Shown in pieces: positions 35,325 to 48,079 of a stretch of 64,000 nucleotides of DNA. Position numbers and translations under genes: made by a program. The stretch's first letter is position 1. Each line of letters starts with the position of its first letter. Source of the DNA: Delphinapterus leucas (Eukaryota; Chordata; Mammalia; Artiodactyla; Monodontidae); the NCBI RefSeq assembly GCF_002288925.2, contig NW_022098031.1, positions 10,693,251 to 10,757,250 on the forward strand, read 5' to 3'. The notes under the pieces were generated by a model. That model saw only the letters and a list, made by a program, of their open reading frames with translations, did no database searches and was not told the origin of the DNA.

Positions 35325-36005
35325 CTTTTCTCTCTAGCTTTTTCATCTCCCCCTCTTTACGCTATCCCTTCTTCCTCCTGACTTTTAAGGGTCGGAGTCC
35401 CCAGAGCTTGATTCTGGGTCCTTTTCTTCTTGGATACTTTCTTCTAGGCATTTCTAGTCTTTCCCATGGCTTTATATGCCATTTAAATGCCAGTGGCTCT
35501 TAGATCTATATCTGCAGTTCAGACTTCTTTGCCAAGCTCCAGTTGCATAGGGCCAATTGCCTCCTGGAAAGCTTTCCTTGGTTGACCTCTCCAAATATGC
35601 TCTTCCTCCAGGAATCCTCCATTCAATAAATGGTACCAGCTCCCTAAAACAGAGAACTATCACTTCCCTCTGCCTTTTCCACATATCAAGTTCTTCACCA
35701 AATCCTGTTGATTCTACAGTTGACCCTTGAACAATATGGGGGGTTAGGGCCACTGACCCTTCACCCATTCGAAAATCTGAGTATAATTTGTAGTTGGACC
35801 TCCTTATGAAGGGGGTCCTCCAGATCCCCAGTTCTTCATCAGCAGATCCACCCAACCTCAGAGAGTGTAGAACTGTAGTATTTACTATTGGAAAAATATC
35901 CTCATAATAAGTGGCTCCGTGCAGCTCAAACTCATGTTGTTCGAGGGTCAACTGTACTTCCCAAATCACTAAAATATGACCACTTTTCTCCATATTCATT
36001 GTCTG
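35325..36005 (+). repeat. LINE-2 fragment interrupted by a MER2-type element
   Basis: L2 sense text (gattctgggtccttttcttc, 'cccatggctttatatgccat', 'atctatatctgcagttcaga') stops at 35716 after 'caaatcctgttgattcta'. It resumes at 35955 with 'aaatatgaccacttttctcc', which is the next block of L2. The DNA transposon between them therefore inserted into an existing L2. Confidence 0.7.
35717..35954. mobile_element. Tigger/MER2-type element with intact ends
   Basis: The ends cagttgacccttgaacaata and tgttgttcgagggtcaactg are inverted repeats, and the element is flanked by TA on both sides (35715-35716 and 35955-35956), the target choice of Tc1/mariner-pogo elements. It is 238 bases long and non-autonomous. 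A 175-codon minus frame across it is accidental. Confidence 0.9.
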
Positions 36006-36039
36006 ATTGGTTTATGTACTTTTGCCCTTCTTTCCATCC

Positions 36040-36600
36040 ATTGTCTAAAAGTGGTCTTAATTTTTTAAAAAGCTTTTTATAATGGAAAATTTCAGTTACA
36101 CATAGAGGAGCCCCTATGTACACAACTCTCAGTTTCAACATTATCCTAATTTTTGCCACTCTTGTTTCATTTGTCCCCTCCCTTTTTTTTTCTAGTTGGA
36201 ATAGTTGAAGGAAAATCCTGTAACTAATTTAGTATGCATTTCCCACAGATACGAACATTTAAAAAATATAACCACAATGCTGTTATCATACCTAACAAAA
36301 TTTTAAAAGTTTCCTTAACAAAACATAGTACCAGTCCAAATTTAAAATTTCCTGATTATATCAAAGATGGCTCCTTACTGCTGGTTTGTTCAGTCTGCCA
36401 TCCAAAAAAGTCCAGACATGATATTTAATTGTTATGCCTCTTAAATCTCTTTCAATCTCTAATAGCCCCTCCTCCATTTGCTGAGTGGATGACCATTTGT
36501 ATTCTACTTTTGTGCTATGCCTTTCCTTATCTTTCACCTTCTCTATAAATGATATCACTTTTGGTGGATATCTGTGGCAAAAATCCTATAGCCTTGATAT
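36040..36600 (+). repeat. Old L1M-like repeat
   Basis: 'ttataatggaaaatttcagt', 'cacagatacgaacatttaaa', 'cataaccacaatgctgttat'-like text and 'gtccagacatgatatttaat' resemble a widespread old mammalian L1M segment. The assignment is from memory of wording and is tentative. Confidence 0.4.
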
Positions 36601-36724
36601 TACACATCTTTATCTACAAATGCTAGACTGAGAAAGTAAGGACCTCCCTTTCACATATTTACATTATGTGAAGAAAATATGGAAGATGGATTGAAAAGTA
36701 TTTATTCATATCAAAATCCAGATA

Positions 36725-36935
36725 AGAAGTGCATATACTACATACTAAGAACTTATCTCACTCGATCCTTTAAAATATCCTTTGAGTTTTTTATCCCCGT
36801 CTTCAGGTTAAGAAACAGATTGAGAGAGGCTAAGTAAAAAATATGGGGCTACGGTGTCAGTCTGAGACAGGGCCAGGCCAGACTTGAAGCCCTGGACTCT
36901 TTTTCCCAGGGACTCATTGTCTCTTCATCCAGTCA
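36725..36935 (-). repeat. MIR element
   Basis: 'cacatactaa'-like start, 'ttatccccgtcttcaggtta' and 'gattgagagaggctaagtaa' are the complement of the MIR core, followed by 'gacttgaagccctggactct'. Confidence 0.6.
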
Positions 36936-37789
36936 TGCTGCTGTAGTAATAAAGTAATGAAGTAATGAAGGATGGTTTAAATAGGGGAAAAACTACCAAA
37001 AGACAATTCTGGTAGATGCTTTACCAAGATAAAAATTTAAAAAAAAAAGAGTCCTACCCAAGTCAATATAAGGGGGAGTAGATTATTTTGTTTTAAGGTG
37101 AATATATTTGAGAAAATAATTACTCAGTGGGATTCTGATAAAAATTGGTAAAAGTCTGATGAAAGTTGAACAGTGGCAGAAGCAGCCTTCTAAGGGCATT
37201 TATCTCTGAGTGCCCTCCTGCTCTATCTGATTCTGTCCATTTCTTTTTTCTTTTTAAATTACATGCTTTTGTCTTTTTAAGACGGACTTTAACATCACTA
37301 ATGTGCTTATACATTTCCTTCCTGCTTCGCTGTAGGCCTCAGAACCACAGCGTCTTTTCACTAGGATCCCTTTCCTCTCCTAACTGTCTCTATCTAAATT
37401 CTTCAGTGGCTTGTTATGTCCTTAATGCCTAAACAAGCTTGTCAAAAGACCACGTTAGCCAAGGGAGAGAAATTATTTTTAAGCTATATCGGCCTGAAAA
37501 GTTCTGTTTCACCAGTCTGCCTGCATGTGCCTACGTCTACCCCAGCTGTGAGTTAGCCCAGCCTCCTCCTGCTGTTCTTCGTGCTACTAGCTTAAGACAA
37601 CACAAGAGTCTCCCTAGCTAATTACATGTTTATAACTGATTCACAAATGGAGACATCCACGAACAACAAACAAAAAGCAAAGAGTAACTGACCAATAGCA
37701 AAGAGAAGGAAAGTATTTTAAATGTCTTGGTTAATGGATATATTCCCCCCAAAATTGAAATGTCAGGGAGAGTAGATTACTTTGTTCAG
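36936..37789. other. Non-coding, no feature recognised
   Basis: A small taatgaag repeat lies at 36949-36968. Nothing coding was named. Confidence 0.4.
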
Positions 37790-38265
37790 AGCAGCATTGC
37801 TCACAGTAGGCAAAAGGTAGAAGCAACCCAAGTGTCCACTGATGGATAAATGGAGAAACAAAATGTGGTGTATACATACAATGGAATATTATTCAGCCTT
37901 AAAAAGGAAGGAAATTCTGATCAGTACTACAACATAGGTGAACCTTGAAGACATTATTATGCTAAGTGAAATAAACCAGCCACCACAAGACAAATTTGCA
38001 TGATTCCACTTATATGAGGTCCCTAGAGTAGTCAAATTCATAGAGACAGAAAGTAGAATGGTGGTTGTCAGGGACTGGCGGGAATGGGGAGTTAGTGTAT
38101 AATGGGTACAGAGTTTCAGTTTGGGAAGATGAAAATATTCTGGAGATGGATGGTGGTGATGGTTGCAGAATAACATAAATGTACTTAATGCCACAAAACT
38201 GTACACGTAAAGATGGTTAAATTGGTAGATTTTAGGTTATCTATATTTTACCAAAACTTAAAAAA
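37790..38265 (+). mobile_element. LINE-1 3' part (L1MA/MB type)
   Basis: 'aagcaacccaagtgtccact', 'acaatggaatattattcagc', 'tatatgaggtccctagagta', 'ttgtcagggactggcgggaa' and 'ccacaaaactgtacacgtaa' run in L1 order from the end of ORF2 through the 3' UTR. Frames are broken. Confidence 0.88.
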
Positions 38266-38575
38266 TTGGTTAAGAACCTGGGCTCTGGGTGAGAAAGCCT
38301 GGGTTCAAATTCTGACTCCATCACTTATTAGCTGTGAGAATCCACACTATTTCTACATCCTGAGTTTGAGTTGCTTCACCTAAAAAATTGGAATAAGAAG
38401 AGTACATACCTAAATGTATGACAGGGAGAGCAACAATTCCTAACCAAACTTGTCTCCTCCCCAAAAAACAAATAAACAGAAGCCTTGTGAGGATTAAATA
38501 AAGCAGTCTATCTAATATCCTTTGTACATTGCCTTGCACATAGTCAGCACTCAATCAATGTTAGCCACTATAATT
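38266..38575 (+). repeat. MIR element, internally expanded
   Basis: 'ggttaagaacctgggctctg', 'tcacttattagctgtgagaa' and then, after about 60 extra bases, 'gccttgtgaggattaaataa' and 'tgccttgcacatagtcagca'. The extra stretch around 38420-38480 does not belong to MIR. Confidence 0.75.
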
Positions 38576-39204
38576 TTATGATCATTTATTTACATTTAAC
38601 TCACTTTTAAAGATTAGATGGGTAGATTTCCTTATGTGTTTTAGAAATTTACTCCAGATTTAGATCTCTTAATTATGTGATTCCAGGAGGGTGGTTTCAG
38701 TATCTAGATCAGCTACAAGGATAGCTGATCCAGAGATGCTGATGAATAGCATGAAGTTCTAATGAGATTGCCAAGTTTAGTGGAAAAAACAAAGGTATTG
38801 GAGTAACGATAAAAGTACCCCTTTATGTTTGGGAAATGAAATTTTCAGCCACTTTCTCTCAGCTCTCCGAAAATAAGTAGCAAGGAAAATAATATTGATT
38901 TTTGAGTATCCTGAAACTTGAGATAGTTTTTCAGTTGTCTGGTAACATTTGTTGTGTAATCCAAGAGATACTCTCCAAGTTGCAACCACAGGAAAATTTC
39001 CCCCAGCCTAGATCATGGCTCCCTAGGAAGTTGGCCACTGAGTATACATCTGCTAACTTGAATAATTACAGAACAATAATTGTGAAATGTCTCAATTTTA
39101 CACTCAGCATTATGATCCCTTTGTGAATAATTTTGTGCGTGTGTGTGTGTGAAGGAGAAACAGTGGAAAAAGCCGTGGAGTTACTGGTTTTGGAAAAGGG
39201 TAAA
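38576..39204. other. Non-coding, no feature recognised
   Basis: A short (GT)n lies near 39135-39150. No exon or repeat was named. Confidence 0.4.
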
Positions 39205-39400
39205 CCTGAATAATACAGAGGAGACAGTGTGCCAGGCTTTTTGTAAATGAATCCTCAACCCTTCAACATTGCCGCTATCATCACTGCATTTTAAAGACGA
39301 GGAAACAGGCTCAGAAGTTATCTGTGTGAGCAGTGAACTGGAATTTGAAAGTAGGATGATTTGACTCCAGGCTGTGTTCTTTCTCTCAAACCACACTCCC
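39205..39400 (-). repeat. MIR fragment
   Basis: 'cactgcattttaaagacgag' and 'gaaacaggctcagaagttat' are the complement of the MIR core, followed by 'tgactccaggctgtgttctt'. Confidence 0.65.
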
Positions 39401-40474
39401 CAAACCAGAACTTCTTGCCACTTGTTACTGTCACTGGCGCTAGTGTCACTTTTGGAGCTGCTCAGGTTCTGAAGTCACCTTCTGGAGACTGCTGCTGTCC
39501 CTGGACGATTGTAATGGTGGCTCTTTGCTCACCAACCCACCCTCTGTTAAGAGGGAGAAGCTGCTCCTCAGAGGAGGTGAAACAGAGGGCACAATAAAGC
39601 TCCAACTGCCCAGAAATATTCCTTCTCCTCTTTTCTGACCTGCAGTGGCCACTAGTAAAGCCACTCAGTTTGGAAAACAAAAGTGCCATTATCTCCAGAA
39701 AGCCCCTGTTTCAGTATACACATGCTACCTGGGAGTCAGAAGCAGGCAGAGGTTCTTCCAGCTCTCTCTCTCTGTCTCTCATTAGCACAGTTTAGTTTAT
39801 CAGATAAACTCGTTGTCTCCTGGAAAGCCTAGAAAGACTATCTCAGGGAAGACATACCTGACAAGCAAGTGTCACCAGTGCTCCATGAGGCCAGCAGGTC
39901 TGGGTAGGGGTCCTGAAACCCACATAGCGATGGGGCCCTGGGAGTGGGCCTCAGTCACGGCTGCCTGGGGTGGTGATGATCTGTTGGCTGCAAGTAGGAG
40001 ATACCAACCTGAGCTACCTTAAGCAGAAAGGGAATGGATTAGAAGAATTAGGGAGGTGTCTCAGAGAACTGTGGAATTATGGGACAGCCAGGTCTCAGGA
40101 AGGGAGGAGCCAGGGAAAGGCCTGGGGCTGCAGTGGCAGCTGGTAGAAGTCCTAGCCTAGAGCACTCAGTGACTTGACTTGGCTCCTGATTCCAGTATAT
40201 CTTAAGCCTCAAGTGAGAGTGAGAATATGATACGTTCAGCTGAGCTGATTGTTCACAGTTGGGTTGGCCAGCAATGGTTGCATGGGGGAAGGGGCAGAGA
40301 TCGGTGCAGTGAGAAGTTCACACAACAGAAAGAGGAACCCTCCCTGTGGGGTGATGAGGCAGTTTCCAGATAGGAGGGGCTGGGCTGACACTGTATTAGA
40401 CACCTACCACATATTCCTTAGATCTTATATGGGGAGTCATTCTGGAGGGGGAATTGCTTAGAAGAAGTGCAGCG
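39401..40474. other. Non-coding of moderate GC content
   Basis: Several 60-80 codon open frames overlap here, but none has a recognisable domain or exon boundaries. The part at 39985-40200 (accaacctgagctaccttaa onwards) may be an old interspersed repeat I cannot name. Confidence 0.4.
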
Positions 40475-40720
40475 TGGTGGTTAAGATTGCTGGCTTTGGA
40501 GCTGGATTGCCTGAGCTTGAATGCCAGCACAGCCACTTCCTGGGCAACTTGCTTAAGTATTCTGTGTGTCTGTTTGCTTCTCTCTAGAGTGGTGATAATA
40601 ATAGTACTTACTACATGAGAGCATTAGGATTAAATGAGTTAATACCAGCAAAGAGCTTAAAACAGTGCCTGGCACACAGTTAGCCCTGGATAAAATCACT
40701 ATTATTATCTGACTTTTGAG
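40475..40720 (+). repeat. MIR element, nearly complete
   Basis: 'gtggttaagattgctggctt', 'ccacttcctgggcaacttgc', 'gattaaatgagttaatacca' and 'acagtgcctggcacacagtt' are clear MIR landmarks in order. Confidence 0.9.
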
Positions 40721-40879
40721 GCATCATAATGTTCATTGAAATTGTCAAACAGGTTCACCTTACTTTAAAAATATCCAGTGGAGCTCTTTTAACATGTAAT
40801 TTTATGAAAGAAAGAGGAACGCAATGAGATAAACACTGTTATGAAATACCTATTTGGCTGAACTCAGGCATAAATACAG

Positions 40880-42375
40880 GTGCAACAAATATCAAATATC
40901 AAGAAAAGAAGTAGGACAAAGAAAATAAAAACACTAAAAGAAAAAATACGGTTGCAACATCAAAAGCACAGTCCACAAAGAAAAGAATTGATAAATTGGG
41001 CTTCATCAAAATTAAAAACTTTTGCTATTTAAAAGGTGCCATTAGGACTTCCTTGGTGGCACAGTGGTTAAGAATCCGCCTGCCAATGCAGGGGACACGG
41101 GTTTGAGCCCTGGTCCGGGAAGATCCCACATGCCGCGGAGCAACTAAGCCTGTGTGCCACAACTACTGAGCCTGTGCTCTAGAGCCCATGAGCCACAACT
41201 ACTGAGCCCACATGCCGCAACTACTGAAGCCTACGCGCCTACAGCCCGTGCTCCACAAGAGAAGCCACCGCAATGAGAAGCCTGTGCACCGCAACAAAGA
41301 GTAGCCCCCACTTGCCACAACTAGAGAAAGCCCGCACGCAGCAACAAAGACCCAACACAGCCAAAAATAAATGAAGAAAAAAAAGAACATAAATACATTA
41401 AAAAAAGGTGCCATTAAAAGAATGAATAGACAAGCCAAATATTTTGAGAAAATATTTGTAAATCATATACCTGATGAAGAACTTGTATCCAGAAGAAAAG
41501 AACACTTACAATTCAATAATAATAATAAGACAAATAATAAGACAAACCAACCAACTGAAAAATGGGCAGAAGATTTGAAAGACATTTCACCAAGAAGCTA
41601 TCTGAATGGCTAATAAACACACAAAAAGATCCTTGACATTCTTGTTTTGGGAAATGCTGATTAAAAATCACAGTGAGATACCACTATAAACTCTTTGAAA
41701 TGACTGTGATCCAAAAGATTGACTTTATCAAGTATAGGAGGTGTGGGGAAACTGGAATGCATACCTACTACTGGTGAGAATATAAAACAATGCGTTCACT
41801 TTGGCAAATACTTTGGCAATGTCTTAAAACAGTAAAACATAAATTTAGCATATGACCCAAGCATTCCTTTCCCGGGTATATACCCAAGAGAAATAAATAA
41901 CGTATGTTCACACAAAGACTTGTCTAAAAATGTTCATAAAATTATTATTCATAATAGCTAAAAAATGGACAGAATCCAAATGTCCATTGACTGGTTAAAT
42001 TGAATGTGGTATTATATAATACTTTCAGCAATAAAAAGAAATCATTAATATATGCACAACATAGGTGAATCTCACAAACATCATGCAAAGTGAAGGAAGA
42101 AAGACACAAAAGGTTATATCTTGCATATTCCTATTTATATGAAATTTCTGGAAATGGTAAATCTACAGAGACAGAAAAACAGAACAGTAATTGCCTGGGC
42201 TGGGCATGGGAGTGGGGATTAACTACAAATGGGAATGACAGAAATTTTGAAGGTGATAGAAATGTCCTAAAACTAGATTGCAGTGACAGTTGTACAACTG
42301 CATGAATTTACCAAAATCACTGAAATATATACTCGTTAACAGGTGAATTTTATGATATGTAAGTTAGATCTCGAT
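40880..42375 (+). mobile_element. LINE-1 ORF2 C-terminal part and 3' UTR, split by a SINE
   Basis: 'gggcttcatcaaaattaaaa' to 'ctgatgaagaacttgtatcc' to 'aaatgggcagaagatttgaa' to 'atatacccaagagaaataa' and 'catgcaaagtgaaggaagaa' follow L1 ORF2. They run into 'tgatatgtaagttagatctc' and 'gataaagctgcttc' at the 3' end. Stops and frameshifts are frequent. The SINE at 41045-41402 interrupts it. Confidence 0.9.
41045..41402 (+). mobile_element. CHR SINE, long form, inserted in L1
   Basis: Full-length long-form copy with an exact 14-bp target duplication, aaaaggtgccatta, at 41031-41044 and 41403-41416. The duplicated target is L1 ORF2 sequence. Confidence 0.95.
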
Positions 42376-45300
42376 AAAGCTGCTTCTGTCCTATATTCAG
42401 TCATTTTGACTGTTACCAGTGAAAACTACAACTAAAAATAATTAAGAAAGAAATCTCAATTATTAGATTAAGAAATCTAAGAAATCTTAGACTGAGAAAT
42501 CTCTGTCTTAGTCCAACACTGTTTGCTGAAGCTCGTTTTGGTTTCATAATGTTTTGTGCCCAGTCCCACCCCATTTCCCCATTGATCCACCCTAGTGTAG
42601 TGACTTTCTGTTATCAGGGCTGGTAAATCATGTATAGACAATGGAGTCTAAGAGTACTCTGTATCGAAACTTTAGGGAGGGTATCTTATAAAAACTGTAT
42701 TTATATAGCTCTAGCTATTCCCGTTCCTATTTGCTATTGAACAGATTCAAGCATTACTGGAGTGAAAGAAACCATTCTCCAAGGAAAATTCTGATTTCTA
42801 CAGCTGCCTGCGAATACCCAGGAATTTTTTTCCTCTCTCTTCAATGTGTCATACTGCCCTAACCATGACAGGAAGAAAACAACTTTTAGGTTGAGTGGGA
42901 CATCAAAAATGCTTCTCCTATAACTAAAAAAAAAAAAATCATTTGCTTGATAGTTATTTCCTGTGTCAAACTATCAAATGTTTCCCCTGACTGCAGCCAT
43001 CTGGGGGTTTGTTGTTTGTTTCATGCCAACATGTTAACATAAAGTGCCTGAAGGGAACGATATTCATTCATTTATCCGTTCATCCTTCCATCCATCCGTC
43101 TATCCATTCGTCCATCGACACATTCGACAATGATTTCTTGAGTACTAGCTATATATCATACACCATGCTATTAAGGATGCAAAAATAAGTAAGAAAGACA
43201 TGGTCTCCACCCTCACAGAGCTTAAAGTCTGTTTTGGATGACAGCCAAAAGCCAGCACTGAAGACACATTTTTCCACTTTCCAGGTTTTCTTGGGCTGGC
43301 CTCAGCTCCTCCAGTGGCGGCACTGGTGGCATGTCAGGTGACCAGGTGACTATGTGGTGCCTCTGGTAGTGGAAGCAAGGAGCTCCCTGCTCCTGGCAGC
43401 GGTTTTGATTCATCGGCAGTGGTTACTTTGGCAGGCTTCGGAAGGACAGACTTTGAAGCAGCCTCCTCTTTAATGGCAAGTGGGAAAGTTTTAGGGGGTG
43501 GCTACAAGAGGTCTTAGGTGGCATCTGTGGCCCCCAGCACCTCTGCAAATTACATAGAAGTCAAATGCAAGTTAGGAGGTTTTTTTAAAGTGAAAATATG
43601 CCTTCTGTACTTGCTTGGAAGCATATCAGATCTGAAGGTAGAGATGAGAATTCATTTGTTTCTCAAATATTTCATATTTTTGTGAATACATAGTAAATAA
43701 AGGTTGCTCTACAACTCTTGCAGTATTTTCAGTTCAGTGGTGTGAGGTAGCTACGCAATGTCATTATATAATGTTGTTTTTAGAAAAGGAAATTAAAACT
43801 AATGTGCTCAGTTGGGCCTATACAGAGAAAGACAGTAATTAATCAGCCAATTTATAACTAGGACCAAAAGACAGAGTTCCAACCTTTACTTTTGAAGGAA
43901 ACAATATGAAAAAATACAAAAATGGGACAGTGCTTTAGATAATATGTTAGTTAAAACCTCATAACAACACAGAATTTGCTGGATAGCATTTCTGGCCTAA
44001 ACTGACTCTGCCTATGGTGGAGTCTGAGGCTTCTTGAGTTAAATGATTTGCAGAATGCTGTAGCATCTGATCTACTTAAATATATCAGTCACGTGGAACT
44101 GCTATGGTAGTTCCTTTTCTCCTGCCCCTATGGAGATTCCTACTATTGAAAGTACTTCCTGTGAGGTCAGGGATGACAAACACATGGCAGACATGCCCAT
44201 GCCCAGAGCACCAACTCACTATTACAGGCCTCTCTACTACTGGGCCCAGGTATGGCCTCAGCATCCCAGGTCCCACTACCAACCAGTTGGAATTAACACA
44301 TGAGATGAAGCCTATTTATCACCCTTGGACTAGAGAATGAAAACAGTGGTGTTAACTTTAAAAGGTTATAGTGGAATGGAAACATACTTCCTGACAAGGA
44401 AGAGATTGCCTTGACCAGGAGTAAGAGTTTCCTTTCTATGAGATTAAGACTTGGTTCTGAAGAATCAGGATGGAGAGTCTGAGTAAGAGGAAGACAAAGA
44501 ATGATAGTGAACAGGTCTGGCAGCCTGAGGGGCAGGTGTGGCCAGGGATGCAGCATAGTGAAGAGTGGGAGATGAGAGAAAAGCCAAAAGTGGCTTCTTT
44601 CACAATTCCCTGGGGTCATGACGCTCTAGCTCTGTCTTTCCTTAGCGCTATCCTGAGGAGTTCGGTGGAGAATGACTCAGAATGAGGGCTCTGAACAGTG
44701 AGTCAACTGCCACTTCCTGCATTACCTGGACTTTTTGGGAAGCTTTCCACCAAATACCTGTTAGAGAGCCCAGCCGCATCCAACTTGTGACAACTAACAA
44801 CATGGTGCTTTGAAGCAAATCTGAATAAATAGTCGAACATCCATGTGCCGATCATTCCAGTAAAAACAGAAATAAAGCTTTTAGTGACTTCAGAGACAGT
44901 GAGGTTTGTGGCCTTACAATGAATGGCTTGAAGTCTCATGAGTGTAGCCAGCCAAATCTGGGAACTTCCACTTAAAGTTCTCTGATAAAGTAACTTAATG
45001 ATGGGGATAATTTTATTGGCCCATTTAATAGAATGATAAAGACCATAAAGCAATCTCACAAATTGGCACTTTCTTTTTTACTAAATGTGTGGTCTTGGGC
45101 AAGTCTTTCTATTTCTCCATTTTCTTACCTATAAAGATGATTCCTTTCATAAAAAAAAAGTGACAGCAAAATGTATTTGAATATATACTGTTTGCAAGAC
45201 ACTGAGGTTGACCCTGGGGAGTCATCAAAGATGGAATAAGCATAGATAGTGGTCTCAAGGAATTTAAGACTTAACAAAGAAGAATAAAGACAAGCAGAGC

Positions 45301-45853
45301 AGTAACAATACAAGGCAGACCAGGAGATGGGTTTCAAGAGAAATGCAAAAATAGAAGTGGTAGACGATAGCTCATTGACTGCTTACCAGTCATTGAATTT
45401 ATTTGGGTTGGAAAGGTGTTCAGTAAGAGCTGGTAGAGGTGATTTTTCATTTTTAGTTTTGTTTTTGCTAGGGGAGAAATAAAAGGCTGATTCCACGTAT
45501 TTTATTCTCTTATGCATTATTCATGGAAGAAAAAAACAGTGAGGTGGTAAATTGTTTGAAATTAATACATATGAGGCTGTGGTGTATGTTTCAAAATTAT
45601 AAAGAGCTCAGCCACAATACATTAACACTGGGAAACGTCAAACTTCCACCGACATAAGCCAGAGGTTGGGAACTAGTAATGGTGTCGAACACAGGTCTGA
45701 TGTCTTCAGATCAAACCGTCTGCTCATTAGAGGCAGGCTGCCGATGTGAAAAGAAACTTTAACCTTTTGTCACTTTAAGAGACATTTACTCTTCTTTTGA
45801 CTCCAAGCTGAAAGAAGCACTGAAGAAATTTAGTCAAGCTAAAAATAAACTGG
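42376..45853. other. Non-coding with a tetranucleotide run and L2 traces
   Basis: A (ATCC)n-like run lies at 43064-43125, followed by L2-like minus text at 43130-43225 (gacatggtctccaccctcac). Another L2-like piece is at 45180-45335. Open frames at 44085-44340 and 44703-45059 have no recognisable family and I do not call them genes. Confidence 0.5.
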
Positions 45854-46196
45854 GGATTTCCCTGGTGGCACACTGGTTAAGAATCCGCCTGCCAATGCAG
45901 GCGACACGGTGTTCAAGCCCTGGTCCGCGAAGATCCCACATGCCACGGAGCAACTAAGCCTGTGCGCCACAGCTACTGAGCCTGCGCTCTAGAGCCCGCG
46001 AGCCACAACTACTGAGCCCGTGCACCGCAGTTACTGAAGGCCGCGTACCTAGAGCCCGTGCTCCGCAACAAGAGAAGCCACTGCAATGAGAAGCCGGCGC
46101 ACCGCAACCAAGAGTAGCCCCCGCTCGCCGCAACTAGAGAAAGCCTGCGCAAAACAACGAAGACCCAACGCAGCCAAATAAATAAATAAATGAATA
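45854..46196 (+). mobile_element. CHR SINE, long form
   Basis: Complete long-form copy ending in an (AAAT)n tail. The duplication aataaactgg lies at 45844-45853 and 46197-46206. Confidence 0.94.
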
Positions 46197-46206
46197 AATA
46201 AACTGG

Positions 46207-47150
46207 TCTTCTATAGTCCTCTTCCTTTCAACAGTAGGATTCTACTGTTGAATTAGCAAACTTATTTAAATGAAAATAAAATTGTGATCAGTTTCCTTAC
46301 GTCTTCCTTCTTCTCTCTTCTGTTGAATCCCACTGTAATTTGCTAGAATTTTATTTTGTTGATTAACACACCTCCCATCCAATGGCTTTCATATTTCTAC
46401 AGTTTTGCACACATTTTTTCCCCTAGAACATGAAGAGTAACCCTAAGAGAAGAGACCCGGTAGCAAGAACTCTCTATCTACATCTCTTCTTATTCACCTT
46501 AAACATGGAGCAGATTACCATATTTGAAATACACATGTTTAGCCTCAACTCAGCTGAAATACATTGAAAACGAAGTCAAACAGAAATGGAAGAAATCATG
46601 TCACTGATATTTCATTCAAACTGCTTTTCTAAATTAAGAGTTTCAAATGCACTATGATAGCCTAATTGTGGTTGTATCATCATTTCTAATGTATTAAAAA
46701 AGTTTAAATAATTTACTGTAAACCACATAATAACTTAAATAGGGCTGAAACAGAGCCCAGAACTGGTGATTTCTAATCAGAAGGGGCACCTCTGCCCTAC
46801 TACATAAGATGTCACATCACCTGGCTTGTCCAATTGTCCACATTTACAAGCCTGCAGACTCCCTTCCCAATTCCTACTAAGTAATGCACTTTATTGCCAA
46901 TGAAACCCTTATTTCCTGTTCTCATTTGTAGGACTAGACTGGTTCTTTTGTCATTAGAGCCACAGAATATATATCTGAATTTTAACATATATGATAAATA
47001 TACGAACAGTATGCTTTTGTCTCAGTAATGTATTTCATTTATTTTTGAAGTATTTGATGGACATCTTTATTTATCTTTTAAATTTATTTTTGAAATATTC
47101 TCCTATTCATTTGGAGGTTTACAGCTATATCCTTTTGCATTAGTTTGAAG
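46207..47150. other. Non-coding, no feature recognised
   Basis: AT-rich sequence, no exon or repeat named. Confidence 0.4.
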
Positions 47151-47257
47151 CTGTCTTCCTCCCTTTCTTTTCCTTGCTTCCTTCCTTCCTTTCTTTTCTT
47201 CTCTCCTTCTTTCTTTCCCTTCCTTCCTCCCTTCGTGCCTTCCTTCCTTCTTTTCTT
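47151..47257 (+). repeat. (CCTT)n pyrimidine tract
   Basis: About 100 bases of almost pure pyrimidine on the plus strand, built from cctt and cttt units with scattered interruptions. Confidence 0.92.
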
Positions 47258-47478
47258 TGTGGGATTTTTATTATTTTATAAAAATTAAATAACAAAAACT
47301 TAGAAATCTAATAAGGGTCTCAGATGCCTAAGTATTTTCCCTTAAAATGTGACTAACCTTGCTTAATATTGCATTCAAAAGTCAAGTTCAGACTAAATTC
47401 TTTGGTGTCAAAGACAAAAACAACAGCAAAAGTCTACTTACCAAATATCAGGAGGACAAAGCAGTGGGTGAGATGCCT

Positions 47479-47480
47479 TT

Positions 47481-47535
<55 letters not shown>

Positions 47536-47541
47536 TACACA
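47479..47541 (+). repeat. Compound (CT)n(CA)n microsatellite
   Basis: A (TC)n block of about 42 bases passes directly into (AC)n. A compound array of this kind is often length-polymorphic. Confidence 0.97.
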
Positions 47542-47874
47542 TAGCTCACTTGATAAATGGTTGGCAATTTTTGTGGTGAATACTCTGGGGCGTGCTATTT
47601 AAAACAGACCTTATTCAAAGCTTTTTTACTTGAAGTAGGTCATTCTATACTTTTCAACATTCAGATACAATATTCTCTACAAAATCTAGGACTTTTGAGG
47701 CGAGAAATTAAATTCACTTCATCAAATAATGTGTTGACAGTTTCTTATTATAAATATTTAAAAATATTTACAGAGCTGAAAGAAATATATCTTTATCAAG
47801 TTTCTGTTTTATGTCAGGCATCTTACATTGAGTCCAGCACCTGAAGATAGACTTTGTAGATTGAAAACTGAGCC
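47542..47874. other. Non-coding, no feature recognised
   Basis: Nothing recognised; the open frame at 47557-47844 has no known domain. Confidence 0.4.
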
Positions 47875-48070
47875 CTGTCACCCTCCACCTGCATGAACTG
47901 GGCAAATTACTTAATCTTACTCTATCTTGGTTTTGCCATCTGTAAACTGGGGATAATGACAGGGCTCAGTTCATCTGCAGTTGTGAGCATTAATTAGATA
48001 ATACCATACAATATTTAGCACAGTACCTGGTCCTTAATCAGCATCCATTCTTACTGTTGTAGTTAGCTAC
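47875..48070 (+). repeat. MIR element
   Basis: 'actgggcaaattacttaatc', 'gccatctgtaaactggggat' and 'agcacagtacctggtcctta' are MIR landmarks. Confidence 0.7.
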
Positions 48071-48079
48071 CTTCACTTA

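Noticed and set aside
35472..35999. 175-codon minus-strand open frame
   Set aside because: It spans a MER2-type element and the L2 around it. No domain is visible, and the element's inverted ends and TA flanks explain the sequence.
47359..47602. Open frames with Ser/Leu and Thr/His repeats
   Set aside because: They are translated (CT)n and (CA)n microsatellite.
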